Below are positions 42,479 through 51,215 of a stretch of DNA of 64,000 bases, piece by piece. The translations under genes and the position numbers were made by a program. Positions within the stretch are counted from its first letter, which is position 1. Each line of letters opens with the position of its first letter. Under the pieces are notes generated by a model, which was not told the origin of the DNA, did no database searches, and saw nothing but the letters and a program-made list of their open reading frames with translations. Location: NCBI GenBank assembly GCA_000830255.1, contig JQIT01000003.1:62001-126000 (forward strand). Direction: 5' to 3'. Source of the stretch: Sulfuricurvum sp. PC08-66. GTDB lineage: Bacteria; Campylobacterota; Campylobacteria; Campylobacterales; Sulfurimonadaceae.

Positions 42479-44207
42479 CAATATACCCCACTACACCGCG
42501 TTCATCCTCTGGGCGGCTCTGTTCGATGATGTCCGCATTACAGCCACTCGCTTTATTCGCCGCTTTGCAGACGTCGCCCATTGGGTGCTGGATATTGAAA
42601 AAGAGCACCGATTTACCCTCAACATTGCCCGCGCTAATACCTGTCACTTCGCCCCCTGTGGGGAGTGTCGCTACACGTGTAAGGCTTTTGTCACGCGTGT
42701 TATACGCCCACAACATATTGACGTAGTGACTCGAAGTATCCTCGCCTATCATAAGAGTGTCGTACCCCACGAAGGCGATATTGTCAGGGTTGGCGACCTT
42801 GTCAGGGTGGCACGCGTAGCGATCACCATAGCGTGCATAGTCAGGGTGGCTAGGGGTAAGCACTTCGCCTACAGCAATAGCCTCCATACGTGTCGCACTG
42901 TAGGTTTTGTCCAACGGCATTGCGTAGACCGCACCACAATTGTTGCCGTCGATTTTGGAAAGTGCGAGGAAGATACGGTGCCCTTTGGGGTCATAGGCGA
43001 TACCCTCCTCTTTTTTGAGGTTGATACTTGCTCCCAAATACGCCGCCCATTTACGGCTCTCCAAAAAGGCTCTGCCCAACTCCAATTCGGCTTGGGTATG
43101 GATACGTTTCGATTCACCCAAGGTTTTGGGGCGCATATAGTAGGTGTAGCCATCTTCGACGATTTTGCGCATCCCTTTTTTAGGCGTCAAGGATAGCTCA
43201 AAAAAGTCGCTGGTCACAGGTCTGCGCTCTATAAGTGCCTCGATAGTGGCATCATCACCCTGCCCTAATGCAATCCACGCTACATCGTAGCCCATGACTC
43301 CATCGGTAGGGGTAAATTTGGCGGCATAGAGCGTGCCCTTCCATCGAGGGGTGAAGTGTGTCACCGCCTCATCGAGCACCAATTTGTAAAAGCCATTATC
43401 CCCGCCGTCATCACTGATATACATCGTGCGGTTATCCTCCATGACGATAGCCATTTCAGGGGTATATTTGCCCGATACATAGTGACGCGCTACTTTTGGC
43501 TCACCCTTTTCTACGGTTGCTTCCACAATGTAGCCATAACGGTGCGCATTGAATTTTTCACTCTTGCCCAAATAGCGTTGCATGGTCATAGAGAGTGCAC
43601 AATACCCCTCGCCTTGGTTTTTTGCCAAAGCGCAATCGACATAAAAGGGCGAAGCAGGATCGGCTAAAAGCGCATCGGCACTGCTCTCTTCGCCACCTAG
43701 ATGCGCATTCCACGGTGCGCGACTCCCTGCACAAACATTGCTAATGCCTCTGATACTACTAAAATCGATGGGGGTAATGGCCGTAGGGACAATCGCACCC
43801 TCTTTGAGCGTGAGGGTTGTTTGGGTAATGGCACCGATACGGTTCTCAAAATGGGTGAGTAAATAGGTGGCATTTCCATCATAAATAAGAGTATTTGCGT
43901 CTTGTCCATTGGAAATCCAAACAGAACCATCGTTACTCGTAAGAGCAGCTCCTTTGGCATCGAGCACCGCACCAAAAGCATGCGTACTTCCCGCCACCGT
44001 GTCACCACTAGAGAGCAAAGGGACGTAGCGCAAAGGATATTTCTCCTCTTTGCCTGTCGTATCTGTCGTTATAAGTGCCGAACTTAATCGCACTTGTGTC
44101 GCCTCGACAGGAGCATCGGGCAGGGAGAGGGGTGTGAAACTCATGTGCGCAACATCCTGCGCCAAAAGCAGTGAAGCACCCAAAAGTAGAGTAGAAATTT
44201 TTTGCAT
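42453..44207 (-). CDS. phoX: PhoX-family alkaline phosphatase
   Basis: A 584-residue DUF839 phosphatase that frees phosphate from organic esters using iron and calcium. The iron-ligand Cys region is ISNVCAGSRAPWNAHLGGEE; metal-site segments KKEEGIAYDPKG and VANPDNIAFVGYDTLMIGED also match. Export seems to be by the Sec route (MQKISTLLLGASLLLAQ), with no twin arginine, although classical PhoX uses Tat. An AAAAGGAT site precedes the ATG. A pho-box-like element lies about 45 bases upstream. Confidence 0.88.
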   Translation of the reverse strand: MQKISTLLLGASLLLAQDVAHMSFTPLSLPDAPVEATQVRLSSALITTDTTGKEEKYPLRYVPLLSSGDTVAGSTHAFGAVLDAKGAALTSNDGSVWISNGQDANTLIYDGNATYLLTHFENRIGAITQTTLTLKEGAIVPTAITPIDFSSIRGISNVCAGSRAPWNAHLGGEESSADALLADPASPFYVDCALAKNQGEGYCALSMTMQRYLGKSEKFNAHRYGYIVEATVEKGEPKVARHYVSGKYTPEMAIVMEDNRTMYISDDGGDNGFYKLVLDEAVTHFTPRWKGTLYAAKFTPTDGVMGYDVAWIALGQGDDATIEALIERRPVTSDFFELSLTPKKGMRKIVEDGYTYYMRPKTLGESKRIHTQAELELGRAFLESRKWAAYLGASINLKKEEGIAYDPKGHRIFLALSKIDGNNCGAVYAMPLDKTYSATRMEAIAVGEVLTPSHPDYARYGDRYACHPDKVANPDNIAFVGYDTLMIGEDTSSHYVNMLWAYNTRDKSLTRVATLPTGGEVTGISAGNVEGKSVLFFNIQHPMGDVCKAANKASGCNADIIEQSRPEDERGVVGYIDGLPSKLY

Positions 44208-44249
44208 CGCTTATCCTTTTGCTACAAAGTGGCGCATCGTAACGCGCCA

Positions 44250-44269
44250 TTGTTACGAATGCGTAACGA
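44250..44269. promoter_or_regulatory. Pho-box-like element between phoX and the DUF3450-tonB operon
   Basis: The minus strand reads TCGTTAC, four bases, TCGTAAC (11-base step, toward phoX). The plus strand reads TTGTTAC, four bases, GCGTAAC (44250-44267, toward DUF3450). GTTACG-AATG-CGTAAC is also a perfect inverted repeat. A TATTCT at 44278-44283 sits 10 bases beyond the plus-strand unit. One element could serve both directions. Confidence 0.55.
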
Positions 44270-44380
44270 AAAACAATTATTCTTTTCGCTATCCTTACGC
44301 CTATTAAATGACATGTCTGCTCTACGAAAAAGCGCAAACACCCCCTATAATTACGCCCAACAGCACCCAAAAGGAAGCCC

Positions 44381-45115
44381 ATGAATCGACTGCTTTTACT
44401 CACCTTTGGCGCGGTATCGATGCTCTTTGGCACCATCGACCAAACCCTCTCGACCAACATCCAAAGTACCCAAAACACCCAAATCTCCCAAACCAAAATC
44501 GACGCTCTCAACGAAGAGGAGCGCTCTCTCTTCATGGAGTACCGCAATGCATTGCGTGAAATCGAGACGCTCAAAACCTACAACGGACAGCTTCAAAGCC
44601 TCATAGCCACCCAAGAGGAGGAGAGCAAGGGTCTCCAAGAGCAAATCGTAGAGATAGAGATTACCCAACAACGCATCATGCCCTTGATGCAGGAGATGAT
44701 AGATACCTTGGTAGCTTTTGTGGGACAAGATATCCCCTTTTTGGCGCATCTTCGCCAAGAAAAACGAGAGCGTCTCGAGGAGCTATTGGCCAAAGCCAAT
44801 CTCACCGTATCGCAAAAATACCGCTACATCGTCGAAGCCTACGCCAACGAGATGGAGTACGGGCGCACTATCGAAGCGTATGAAGATACCCTGCCTTCAG
44901 GTCAAAACGTCATCTTTTTGCGCATAGGGCGCACAGCACTCTACTATCTCACACGCGATGAGAGCGAAGCGGCTATCTATGACCGCCACCAAAAAGCCTT
45001 TGTGACGCTCTCAAGCGGCTATATCCCCCATATCAAACGCGGTATCAAAATAGCACGCAAACAGCTCGCCCCCGATGTGTTGCGCCTACCTATTATCGCG
45101 ACCAAGGAGCACTAA
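44381..45115 (+). CDS. DUF3450 periplasmic protein of TonB2-type system
   Basis: A 244-residue exported protein with signal peptide (MNRLLLLTFGAVSMLFG), a long coiled coil (about residues 40-115) and a C-terminal domain (SGQNVIFLRIGRTALYYLT, VTLSSGYIP). DUF3450 proteins open TonB2-type operons with TtpC, ExbB2, ExbD2 and TonB2 in Vibrio and relatives. The same order follows here. The precise role in energising TonB is not settled. The ATG follows AAAGGAAG. Confidence 0.85.
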   Translation: MNRLLLLTFGAVSMLFGTIDQTLSTNIQSTQNTQISQTKIDALNEEERSLFMEYRNALREIETLKTYNGQLQSLIATQEEESKGLQEQIVEIEITQQRIMPLMQEMIDTLVAFVGQDIPFLAHLRQEKRERLEELLAKANLTVSQKYRYIVEAYANEMEYGRTIEAYEDTLPSGQNVIFLRIGRTALYYLTRDESEAAIYDRHQKAFVTLSSGYIPHIKRGIKIARKQLAPDVLRLPIIATKEH

Positions 45116-45116
45116 G

Positions 45117-46418
45117 ATGCGTAAATTTCTCCTACTTTTAGCCCTCTTCGCGCTCTCCTACGCCACACCGCAAGATGTCCAAATGATGCTCAAAAAGGCA
45201 CAAAACGCCTTCTCAACCCAAGAGACTATCAATTACGAACGTGAGCAAGAGTTTTTAGCCGCACTCAAAGAGCAAAAGCAACTCTTGGCAAAAGCGCAAG
45301 CCGAAATAGCTACCCTCAAAGCGCGTAGCGTCACCCTCAATGCTACCATCGATGCCAACGAGAAGAGTTTGGCGGCTCTCGAAGAGAAGCGCGCCTTGCG
45401 TAGTGGCAATCTAGGCGAACTCTACGGCATGGTGCGCCAAAGTGCAGGCGATATGCACGCCCAACTCTCCCAAAGCGCCACCTCGGTACGCGACAAAGAA
45501 CGCTTGGGATTTTTGGAAAACCTCGCCAAGACGACGCGCTTGCCTGATACGGCAACGTTGAGTCGATTTTGGTACATCATGCTCCAAGAGCTCGATTGGC
45601 AAGGCTTCAACGGCAAAATCACCCTGCCTATCATCGATGCCCAAGGTCACCCCAAAGAAGAAGTGGTGCAGATGATAGGCGTTTTCACAGGGGCAACACG
45701 CGAAGGGTTTGCCTACTATGACAGCAGCGCACGCACTTTCGTCGAACTCTCCCAAGCCCCCTCTGGCAATGCCCAATCTATCCTGCTCGAGGGGTACGAG
45801 AGTGACGAGACGCTTTTGGAGACCATCATCGACCCTACGCGCGGACAGCTTCTACAGCTCTCTACCCAAACCCCAAGTCTGGGTGAGCGCATCGACCAAG
45901 GCGCCACTATAGGCTACATCATCTTGGGACTTGGGGTGCTTGGACTGCTTTATGCGCTTTTCTTGGCAGTGCGATTACTTCGCCTAGAGCGTCTCAACCG
46001 CACGCAAAATGCGGACGCGATGTGGACACATATCGAGCGTGCCTATGAAGCCAACAAAGCCCAAAACCTCGACCACGTAGAGCTAGCCTTGCAAGAGAAA
46101 CTTACCACCTTTGATCTGGCTATCCACAAAGGCTTGCCACTCTTGAAACTCCTCGCCGCTGTCGCACCGCTCTTGGGATTGCTGGGGACGGTTACAGGGA
46201 TGATTGCGACCTTTGGGGCTATTACGCTCTTTGGGACGGGCGACCCCAAACTCATGGCAAGCGGTATCAGTCAAGCCCTTGTCACCACCGTCGAGGGTCT
46301 GGTCGTAGCTATACCGCTACTCTTTGCCCATACACTCTTAGCTGGACGTGCCAAAGCCCTCATGGAGGGTCTCAATGCCAACGCCTTGGGATTGTTGGCG
46401 CAACACAAAAAGGGCTAA
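45117..46418 (+). CDS. ttpC: TtpC-type MotA/TolQ/ExbB proton channel protein
   Basis: A 433-residue fusion: signal peptide, a periplasmic coiled-coil region (about residues 20-110), a further periplasmic domain, one span (IGYIILGLGVLGLLYALFLA), and a C-terminal MotA/TolQ/ExbB channel domain (AAVAPLLGLLGTVTGMIATF, ISQALVTTVEGLVVAIPLLF). This large form matches TtpC, needed for TonB2 function in Vibrio. The ATG at 45117 is one base after the DUF3450 stop, behind AAGGAG. Confidence 0.87.
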   Translation: MRKFLLLLALFALSYATPQDVQMMLKKAQNAFSTQETINYEREQEFLAALKEQKQLLAKAQAEIATLKARSVTLNATIDANEKSLAALEEKRALRSGNLGELYGMVRQSAGDMHAQLSQSATSVRDKERLGFLENLAKTTRLPDTATLSRFWYIMLQELDWQGFNGKITLPIIDAQGHPKEEVVQMIGVFTGATREGFAYYDSSARTFVELSQAPSGNAQSILLEGYESDETLLETIIDPTRGQLLQLSTQTPSLGERIDQGATIGYIILGLGVLGLLYALFLAVRLLRLERLNRTQNADAMWTHIERAYEANKAQNLDHVELALQEKLTTFDLAIHKGLPLLKLLAAVAPLLGLLGTVTGMIATFGAITLFGTGDPKLMASGISQALVTTVEGLVVAIPLLFAHTLLAGRAKALMEGLNANALGLLAQHKKG

Positions 46419-46421
46419 TCG

Positions 46422-46940
46422 ATGAGCTTTGAGCTGTTTTGGTTCGCTTTTTTGGAGTTCATGGAAAAAGGGGGCAGTGTATTGTGGGCGATTTTAGGGA
46501 TGACCTTTTTGCTCGCAGGGGTGATTATGGAGCGCTTTTGGTACCTCTACCGTGAGGCAAAACCTTTTGAAAATTCTCTCCAAAAAGCACTTTTGGCACG
46601 TCCTGTTACCTATGAATTGTTGCGCTTGGAGTATTTGGCAAGAGCCGCTTTTTTTCACAATTTTGGGCTACTCAAAATGGGTGTGGCGATGTTGCCGCTT
46701 TTTGGACTACTAGGAACGGTGACAGGTATGATAGAGGTTTTTGAAGTAATGGCCGCCTTTGGCAACTCCAATCCGCGCCTCATGGCATCAGGTGTCGCCA
46801 AAGCGATTATCCCCACCATGAGCGGTATGGCGATTGCGGTAGTAGGGCTTTTTGCCCTTTATGGTTTGCAATCCTTAGCCCAAAAACGCCAACGCGAAAC
46901 CATCGCCAAACTCAAGGAGGTCTACAATGCGACGCTTTAG
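46422..46940 (+). CDS. exbB: ExbB proton channel
   Basis: A 172-residue ExbB with three spans. The channel motif MLPLFGLLGTVTGMIEVFEV and KAIIPTMSGMAIAVVGLFAL are typical. With ExbD it uses the proton gradient to drive TonB. It is the short ExbB2-like form next to the large TtpC. It overlaps exbD by 14 bases. Confidence 0.93.
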   Translation: MSFELFWFAFLEFMEKGGSVLWAILGMTFLLAGVIMERFWYLYREAKPFENSLQKALLARPVTYELLRLEYLARAAFFHNFGLLKMGVAMLPLFGLLGTVTGMIEVFEVMAAFGNSNPRLMASGVAKAIIPTMSGMAIAVVGLFALYGLQSLAQKRQRETIAKLKEVYNATL

Positions 46941-47331
46941 CAACAGCACGTGCGAAGAGGAGAATGGCATCGATTTGACCCCGATGCTCGATGTCGTTTT
47001 TATTATGCTTATCTTTTTTATCGTCACCTCTAGCTTCGTCAAGGAGAGCGGTGTCGATATCAACCGCCCTAGTGCCAAGAGCGCCACGACGGTCAAAAAC
47101 GGCAATATTTTGGTCGCGCTTCGTCCCAACGACGAAATCTGGATAGACAAACGTCTGGTCGATTTGAGTGCGGTGCGTGCCAATATCGAGCGCCTCCACG
47201 CCGAAATGCCCCAAAGTGCCGTCGTCGTCCAAGCGGACAATGACTCCAAAAGCGGTCTACTCATACAGCTCATCGACCAAATCAAGCTAGCAGGCATCGA
47301 CAACGTCTCTGTCTCTGCCGCCCAAGAGTAA
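46927..47331 (+). CDS. exbD: ExbD energy transducer
   Basis: A 134-residue protein with a short cytoplasmic start, one membrane span carrying the key Asp (IDLTPMLDVVFIMLIFFIVT) and a periplasmic domain. It acts with ExbB. AAGGAGG precedes the ATG inside the end of exbB, so translation is coupled. Confidence 0.95.
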   Translation: MRRFSNSTCEEENGIDLTPMLDVVFIMLIFFIVTSSFVKESGVDINRPSAKSATTVKNGNILVALRPNDEIWIDKRLVDLSAVRANIERLHAEMPQSAVVVQADNDSKSGLLIQLIDQIKLAGIDNVSVSAAQE

Positions 47332-47339
47332 TAGACCCA

Positions 47340-47963
47340 ATGCTACGTATCCTCACCTTTGCAACTGCAGGAGCCATCAGCGCCATCGTGCTTTTTTGGC
47401 TTCTGTCGCTCTTGGTCGCGCAAGGCGATGGCTACAAAAAAGAGAGTAGCACACCCAAAAATATCGATTTTATTCGCCACCAAAAGAGCAGTGATTTGGA
47501 GGCAAAAAGCCGCGTGCGTCCACCTAAACCTCAAACGCCTCCACCACCACCCACGCCCCAAATGGCACTCAACGAAAAGCCACCCAAGCCCCAAATAACG
47601 CCCATGAAGCTCAATGCACCTCGTATTACTCTACCCACCAATATCAAAGGCGATTTGGCTATCAATGCCAACGTAGGCAGTGGTAATATGGAAGTCATAC
47701 CGCTAGTACGCATCGCCCCCATGTACCCCAAAGCGGCACTGCGCATGAAAAAAGAGGGGTATGTGACGCTACGCTTTTTTATCGACCCCAAAGGAAGCGT
47801 CACGAGTGCTAGCGTAGTAGCTAGTCAACCTGAAGGGCTCTTCGATGATGCGGCACTGCGTGCTATCAAGCGCTGGAAATTCAAGCCCAAATTGGTCAAC
47901 GGCGAAGCGGTCGAACAAGAGGGAGAACAGACCATTAACTTTTCGCTGGAGCAAGCACAATGA
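47340..47963 (+). CDS. tonB: TonB protein (TonB2-like)
   Basis: A 207-residue TonB: N-terminal anchor (about residues 7-27), a short Pro/Lys-rich spacer (PPKPQTPPPPPTPQ) and the C-terminal TonB domain (PMYPKAALRMKKEGYVTLRF, AALRAIKRWKFKPKLVNGEA). It transfers energy to outer membrane receptors such as the one at 38672-40975. The spacer is short compared with E. coli TonB, as in TonB2 proteins. Confidence 0.95.
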   Translation: MLRILTFATAGAISAIVLFWLLSLLVAQGDGYKKESSTPKNIDFIRHQKSSDLEAKSRVRPPKPQTPPPPPTPQMALNEKPPKPQITPMKLNAPRITLPTNIKGDLAINANVGSGNMEVIPLVRIAPMYPKAALRMKKEGYVTLRFFIDPKGSVTSASVVASQPEGLFDDAALRAIKRWKFKPKLVNGEAVEQEGEQTINFSLEQAQ

Positions 47964-49111
47964 AACGTTGGCTACTTCTCTTCCTCGTGGCAACCTCACT
48001 TTGGGGTGCTACGCAAAGCATGAGCCCGCGCACCTTTGAGACACTCAACACTATCAATGGACTCCTCGAAGCCAACCAAAGTAGCCAAGCCAAACAGCTT
48101 TTGACCTCCACCATCGCCCAGACTGCACCCCAAAAAAGTTATGACTTGGCGTTCTTGTACAACACCCAAGCAGGATTAGCCATCCAAGAGGGCAACTACA
48201 CCCACGCCATCGCCTCCTATCAAACGGCACTCGATTTTGGGGTATTACCCTCCTCGATGCAGACCAATATGCGCTACACCATGGCGCAATTGGCATTGCA
48301 ATTGGCACGCTACGCCCAAAGCTTGGACTATTTAGCTGTGTGGGAAGCCGAAAACAATATGACCCATGAAGCCGCCAAGCTCAAAATGGTCGCTTATCTA
48401 GGACTCGAACAACCCAAAAATGCCCTCATATGGACGGACAAAGCCATCGCCCTCAAAAGCGAACATGATTTGACGCTTCTGCAAAATCGCTTGGCGTTGG
48501 AGCTACAGCTGGGACTCGACAGTCGTGCTATCGATACGCTCAAACTCCTTATCGAGCAGTTCGAACCCAAGCGCGACTACTACAAACAACTAAGCTACCT
48601 CTACCAAAAAGAGGGTCAAACGCGCAAAGGCACCGCGATATTAGAGTCCGCCTACCAAATAGGACTCCTCAAAGAGTACGACGAAATCCTCCAACTGGCG
48701 CAACTACTGCACTACGACGGTGCGCCCATCAAAGCCGCCGCACTTTTACAGCGTGCTACGCCCCCTATCGATAAGGCAAAAGCGCATTGGGAATATATGG
48801 CACAGCTTTTTTTGAGCAGTCGTGAAAACGCCAAAGCGATCAAAGCACTCCAAACACGTGACGCACTCTCGCCAGAACCAAAAACGGCGATGCTTTTGGC
48901 ACAGCTCATGGCCGCCGATGCGCAATGGGCTGGGTGTATTTCGTATGCCAAACGTCTCGATACACCCCAAGGCAAGATGCTTTTGGGGACCTGCTATGCT
49001 GAATCAGGAGAGCGCAAAGAGGCGCAAAAAATATTTTCTTCGATGGTCGAGGATACGCGCTATGGCAAGAATGCCAAGCTATGGCTAGAGTCGCTACGTA
49101 ATCAAGAATAA
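47960..49111 (+). CDS. TPR protein of TonB2-type system
   Basis: A 383-residue exported protein: signal peptide (MKRWLLLFLVATSLWG) followed by about eight tetratricopeptide-like repeats (e.g. YNTQAGLAIQEGNYTHAIAS). TPR proteins close TonB2/TtpC operons in Vibrio and related bacteria and affect TonB2 function. The ATG overlaps the tonB stop by four bases. A scaffolding role in the periplasm is inferred. Confidence 0.85.
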   Translation: MKRWLLLFLVATSLWGATQSMSPRTFETLNTINGLLEANQSSQAKQLLTSTIAQTAPQKSYDLAFLYNTQAGLAIQEGNYTHAIASYQTALDFGVLPSSMQTNMRYTMAQLALQLARYAQSLDYLAVWEAENNMTHEAAKLKMVAYLGLEQPKNALIWTDKAIALKSEHDLTLLQNRLALELQLGLDSRAIDTLKLLIEQFEPKRDYYKQLSYLYQKEGQTRKGTAILESAYQIGLLKEYDEILQLAQLLHYDGAPIKAAALLQRATPPIDKAKAHWEYMAQLFLSSRENAKAIKALQTRDALSPEPKTAMLLAQLMAADAQWAGCISYAKRLDTPQGKMLLGTCYAESGERKEAQKIFSSMVEDTRYGKNAKLWLESLRNQE

Positions 49112-49174
49112 AAACATAAACTTATCATAAGCATAACCTAGCATAATGCTCGAAAATTTTCCAAGGAGCATTTC

Positions 49175-49717
49175 ATGCGTAAAATTCCTGCACTTATAGC
49201 ACTCACCCTCACCACGCTTTTGGCGCAAACCCAAGAAGAGAGCCTCGTCGCACAAGGTCAAGCCGCCTCGATGCAACTCATGCAAACTCTAGGTCAAAAT
49301 CTCCAAGCCCAAATGAAAGCGGGTGGACCAGTCGCCGCACTCACCTTCTGTAATGAAAAAGCCTCTACACTCACCCAAGAGGTCGATGAAAAACTAGGTG
49401 ACAAAATCAGCGTCAAACGTGTCACCATCCAACCGCGCAATGCCGCCAATGCCGCCCTACCTGATGAAGCCGCAGTACTAGCACAGTGGGAAAAAGCCTC
49501 AACGTTGCCTGCCTACACCCTCATCCCTATCGAGGGCGGTGTCAAATATATGCAACCTATCACTATCAACAAACCTGTCTGTCTCAAATGCCATGGCACT
49601 ATCGAGAGCGCATCTGGCGTAGATACTTTCCTCAAAAATCACTATCCCCAAGACAAAGCTACAGGCTACACGATGGATGCTCTACGCGGCGCTACGGTGG
49701 TCACAATCACGCACTAA
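49175..49717 (+). CDS. DUF3365 haem-binding periplasmic protein
   Basis: A 180-residue secreted protein of the DUF3365 (Tll0287-like) family with a single haem c site, CLKCH, near residue 136. The domain has a PAS-like fold and is often found as a sensor module; here it stands alone. The signal peptide is MRKIPALIALTLTTLLAQ. CCAAGGAG precedes the ATG. It may shuttle electrons or sense redox beside sqr, but this is inference. Confidence 0.88.
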   Translation: MRKIPALIALTLTTLLAQTQEESLVAQGQAASMQLMQTLGQNLQAQMKAGGPVAALTFCNEKASTLTQEVDEKLGDKISVKRVTIQPRNAANAALPDEAAVLAQWEKASTLPAYTLIPIEGGVKYMQPITINKPVCLKCHGTIESASGVDTFLKNHYPQDKATGYTMDALRGATVVTITH

Positions 49718-49737
49718 AAGGGCTTTTCATGCCTCTT

Positions 49738-49778
49738 TTGCAATCAAGTCGAGGTACAATACCCCCATTTGATTGCAA
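49738..49778. promoter_or_regulatory. 10-bp inverted repeat flanking the sqr promoter
   Basis: TTGCAATCAA (49738-49747) and TTGATTGCAA (49769-49778) are a perfect inverted repeat, 31 bases apart centre to centre. A TACAAT -10 candidate (49755-49760) lies between the arms and the right arm touches the AAGGA ribosome site. The layout fits an operator for a repressor of sqr, or a leader hairpin that hides the ribosome site. Confidence 0.6.
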
Positions 49779-49787
49779 GGACTCCTC

Positions 49788-51215
49788 ATGAAAGAACTCG
49801 ATGATGCGCTCACCAAGGAGCTAGTAAGCGCGATTAGTCGCCGCGATATGCTCAAACTCTCCGCCCTTTTAGGTGCAGGTGCGCTTTTGGATGCGCCCAA
49901 ACTCTTCGCAGGCGACGACAACAATACCACCCTCCCCAAAGTCGCCTTGGGCGAAAAAATCGTCATCGTAGGGGGTGGTGATGCAGGTATCTCTATCTCT
50001 GCTCGATTGTGCAATGCCATCGAAAACCCCAATATCACTCTCATCGACCCCAATCCTACACACTACTACCAACCAGGGCAAACCCTCATCGGTGGTGGAG
50101 TATGGAAACTCTCTGATATTGCCTACGCCCTCAAAGAACACCTACCACGCGAAGTACAACTCATCGAGAGTAGCGCCACAGCATTCGATCCCGACCACAA
50201 CGCCCTCACACTGGCAAACGGTGAAAAAATCACCTACGATTATCTCGTCGTAGCCACAGGACTCGAATATCACTATGAGGCTATCAAAGGCATCACGCGC
50301 ACCATGCTAGGCACCTTTGGGATGCACTCTATTTACGCACCTGAAGATACCGAGCGCACCTTTGTGATGTTTGAGAACATCGCCAAAATCTCCCACTCCA
50401 AAAAAGTACGTGCCATCTTCACCCACCCCGATACCCCCATCAAATGCGGTGGCGCACCCAAGAAAATCATGATGCTTTTCGAGCACTATATGCGACTAGA
50501 GGGCAAACGTGAAAATGTTGAGGTCATCTTCGCTGCGGCAGGAGGGAGCCACTTCGGTCTAGAACCCTATAACGGTGTATTAGCAAAAGCATTCAAAGAT
50601 CGCTCTATTGTCGAGAAATTCAATCACAACCTTGTCGGTGTCGATGCCCCCAATCAAACAGCTACCTTCATGCACACCTACCAAGAGCAGGGCGAATGGG
50701 ACGCAGACCTAGAGGAGTACGACATGGTCACGCGCACCAAAGAGGTGAGCATAAGCTATGATTTCTTGCATATCACCCCTCCGATGTGGGCAAACGATGC
50801 GGTCAAAAGCAGTCAACTCGCGTGGCAAAAGGGGGGCAATGCGGCTATGGGCTTCATCGAGGTCGATGATGTCACACTCCAACACAAACGCTTCCCCAAT
50901 GTCTTTGCCGCAGGCGATGTCATCGGTACAAAATATGGCAAAACAGGAGGAAGCGTACGCAAACAAGCTCCCGTCGTAGCCTACAATCTCTTGCACGTCA
51001 TGCAGGGCAAACTCGAACGCCAAGCCTACGACGGCTACACCGTCTGTCCGCTCATCATGGGATACGGCTCGATATTGCTAGCAGAGTTCAACTACGCAGG
51101 TGTTACTGCTAGCTTCCCACTCGACCCCGCCAAAGAGCGCTGGATTTGGTGGCTACTCAAAGTCTATATGCTCAAACCTATCTATTTTTATGGCATGCTC
51201 AAAGGGAGAATGTAA
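49788..51215 (+). CDS. sqr: Sulfide:quinone oxidoreductase, type II-like, Tat-exported
   Basis: A 475-residue FAD enzyme that oxidises sulfide and reduces the quinone pool. It begins with a twin-arginine signal (RR at residues 18-19, SRRDMLKLSALLGAGALL), then VIVGGGDAGISISARL, YLVVATGLEYHYEAIKG, KCGGAPKK and YTVCPLIMGYGSILLAEF, the last closely like the mitochondrial/type II SQR signature. Cysteines in KCGGAPKK and YTVCP fit the redox pair. A C-terminal amphipathic membrane-binding tail follows. The ATG at 49788 is chosen for AAGGA upstream. Confidence 0.92.
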   Translation: MKELDDALTKELVSAISRRDMLKLSALLGAGALLDAPKLFAGDDNNTTLPKVALGEKIVIVGGGDAGISISARLCNAIENPNITLIDPNPTHYYQPGQTLIGGGVWKLSDIAYALKEHLPREVQLIESSATAFDPDHNALTLANGEKITYDYLVVATGLEYHYEAIKGITRTMLGTFGMHSIYAPEDTERTFVMFENIAKISHSKKVRAIFTHPDTPIKCGGAPKKIMMLFEHYMRLEGKRENVEVIFAAAGGSHFGLEPYNGVLAKAFKDRSIVEKFNHNLVGVDAPNQTATFMHTYQEQGEWDADLEEYDMVTRTKEVSISYDFLHITPPMWANDAVKSSQLAWQKGGNAAMGFIEVDDVTLQHKRFPNVFAAGDVIGTKYGKTGGSVRKQAPVVAYNLLHVMQGKLERQAYDGYTVCPLIMGYGSILLAEFNYAGVTASFPLDPAKERWIWWLLKVYMLKPIYFYGMLKGRM

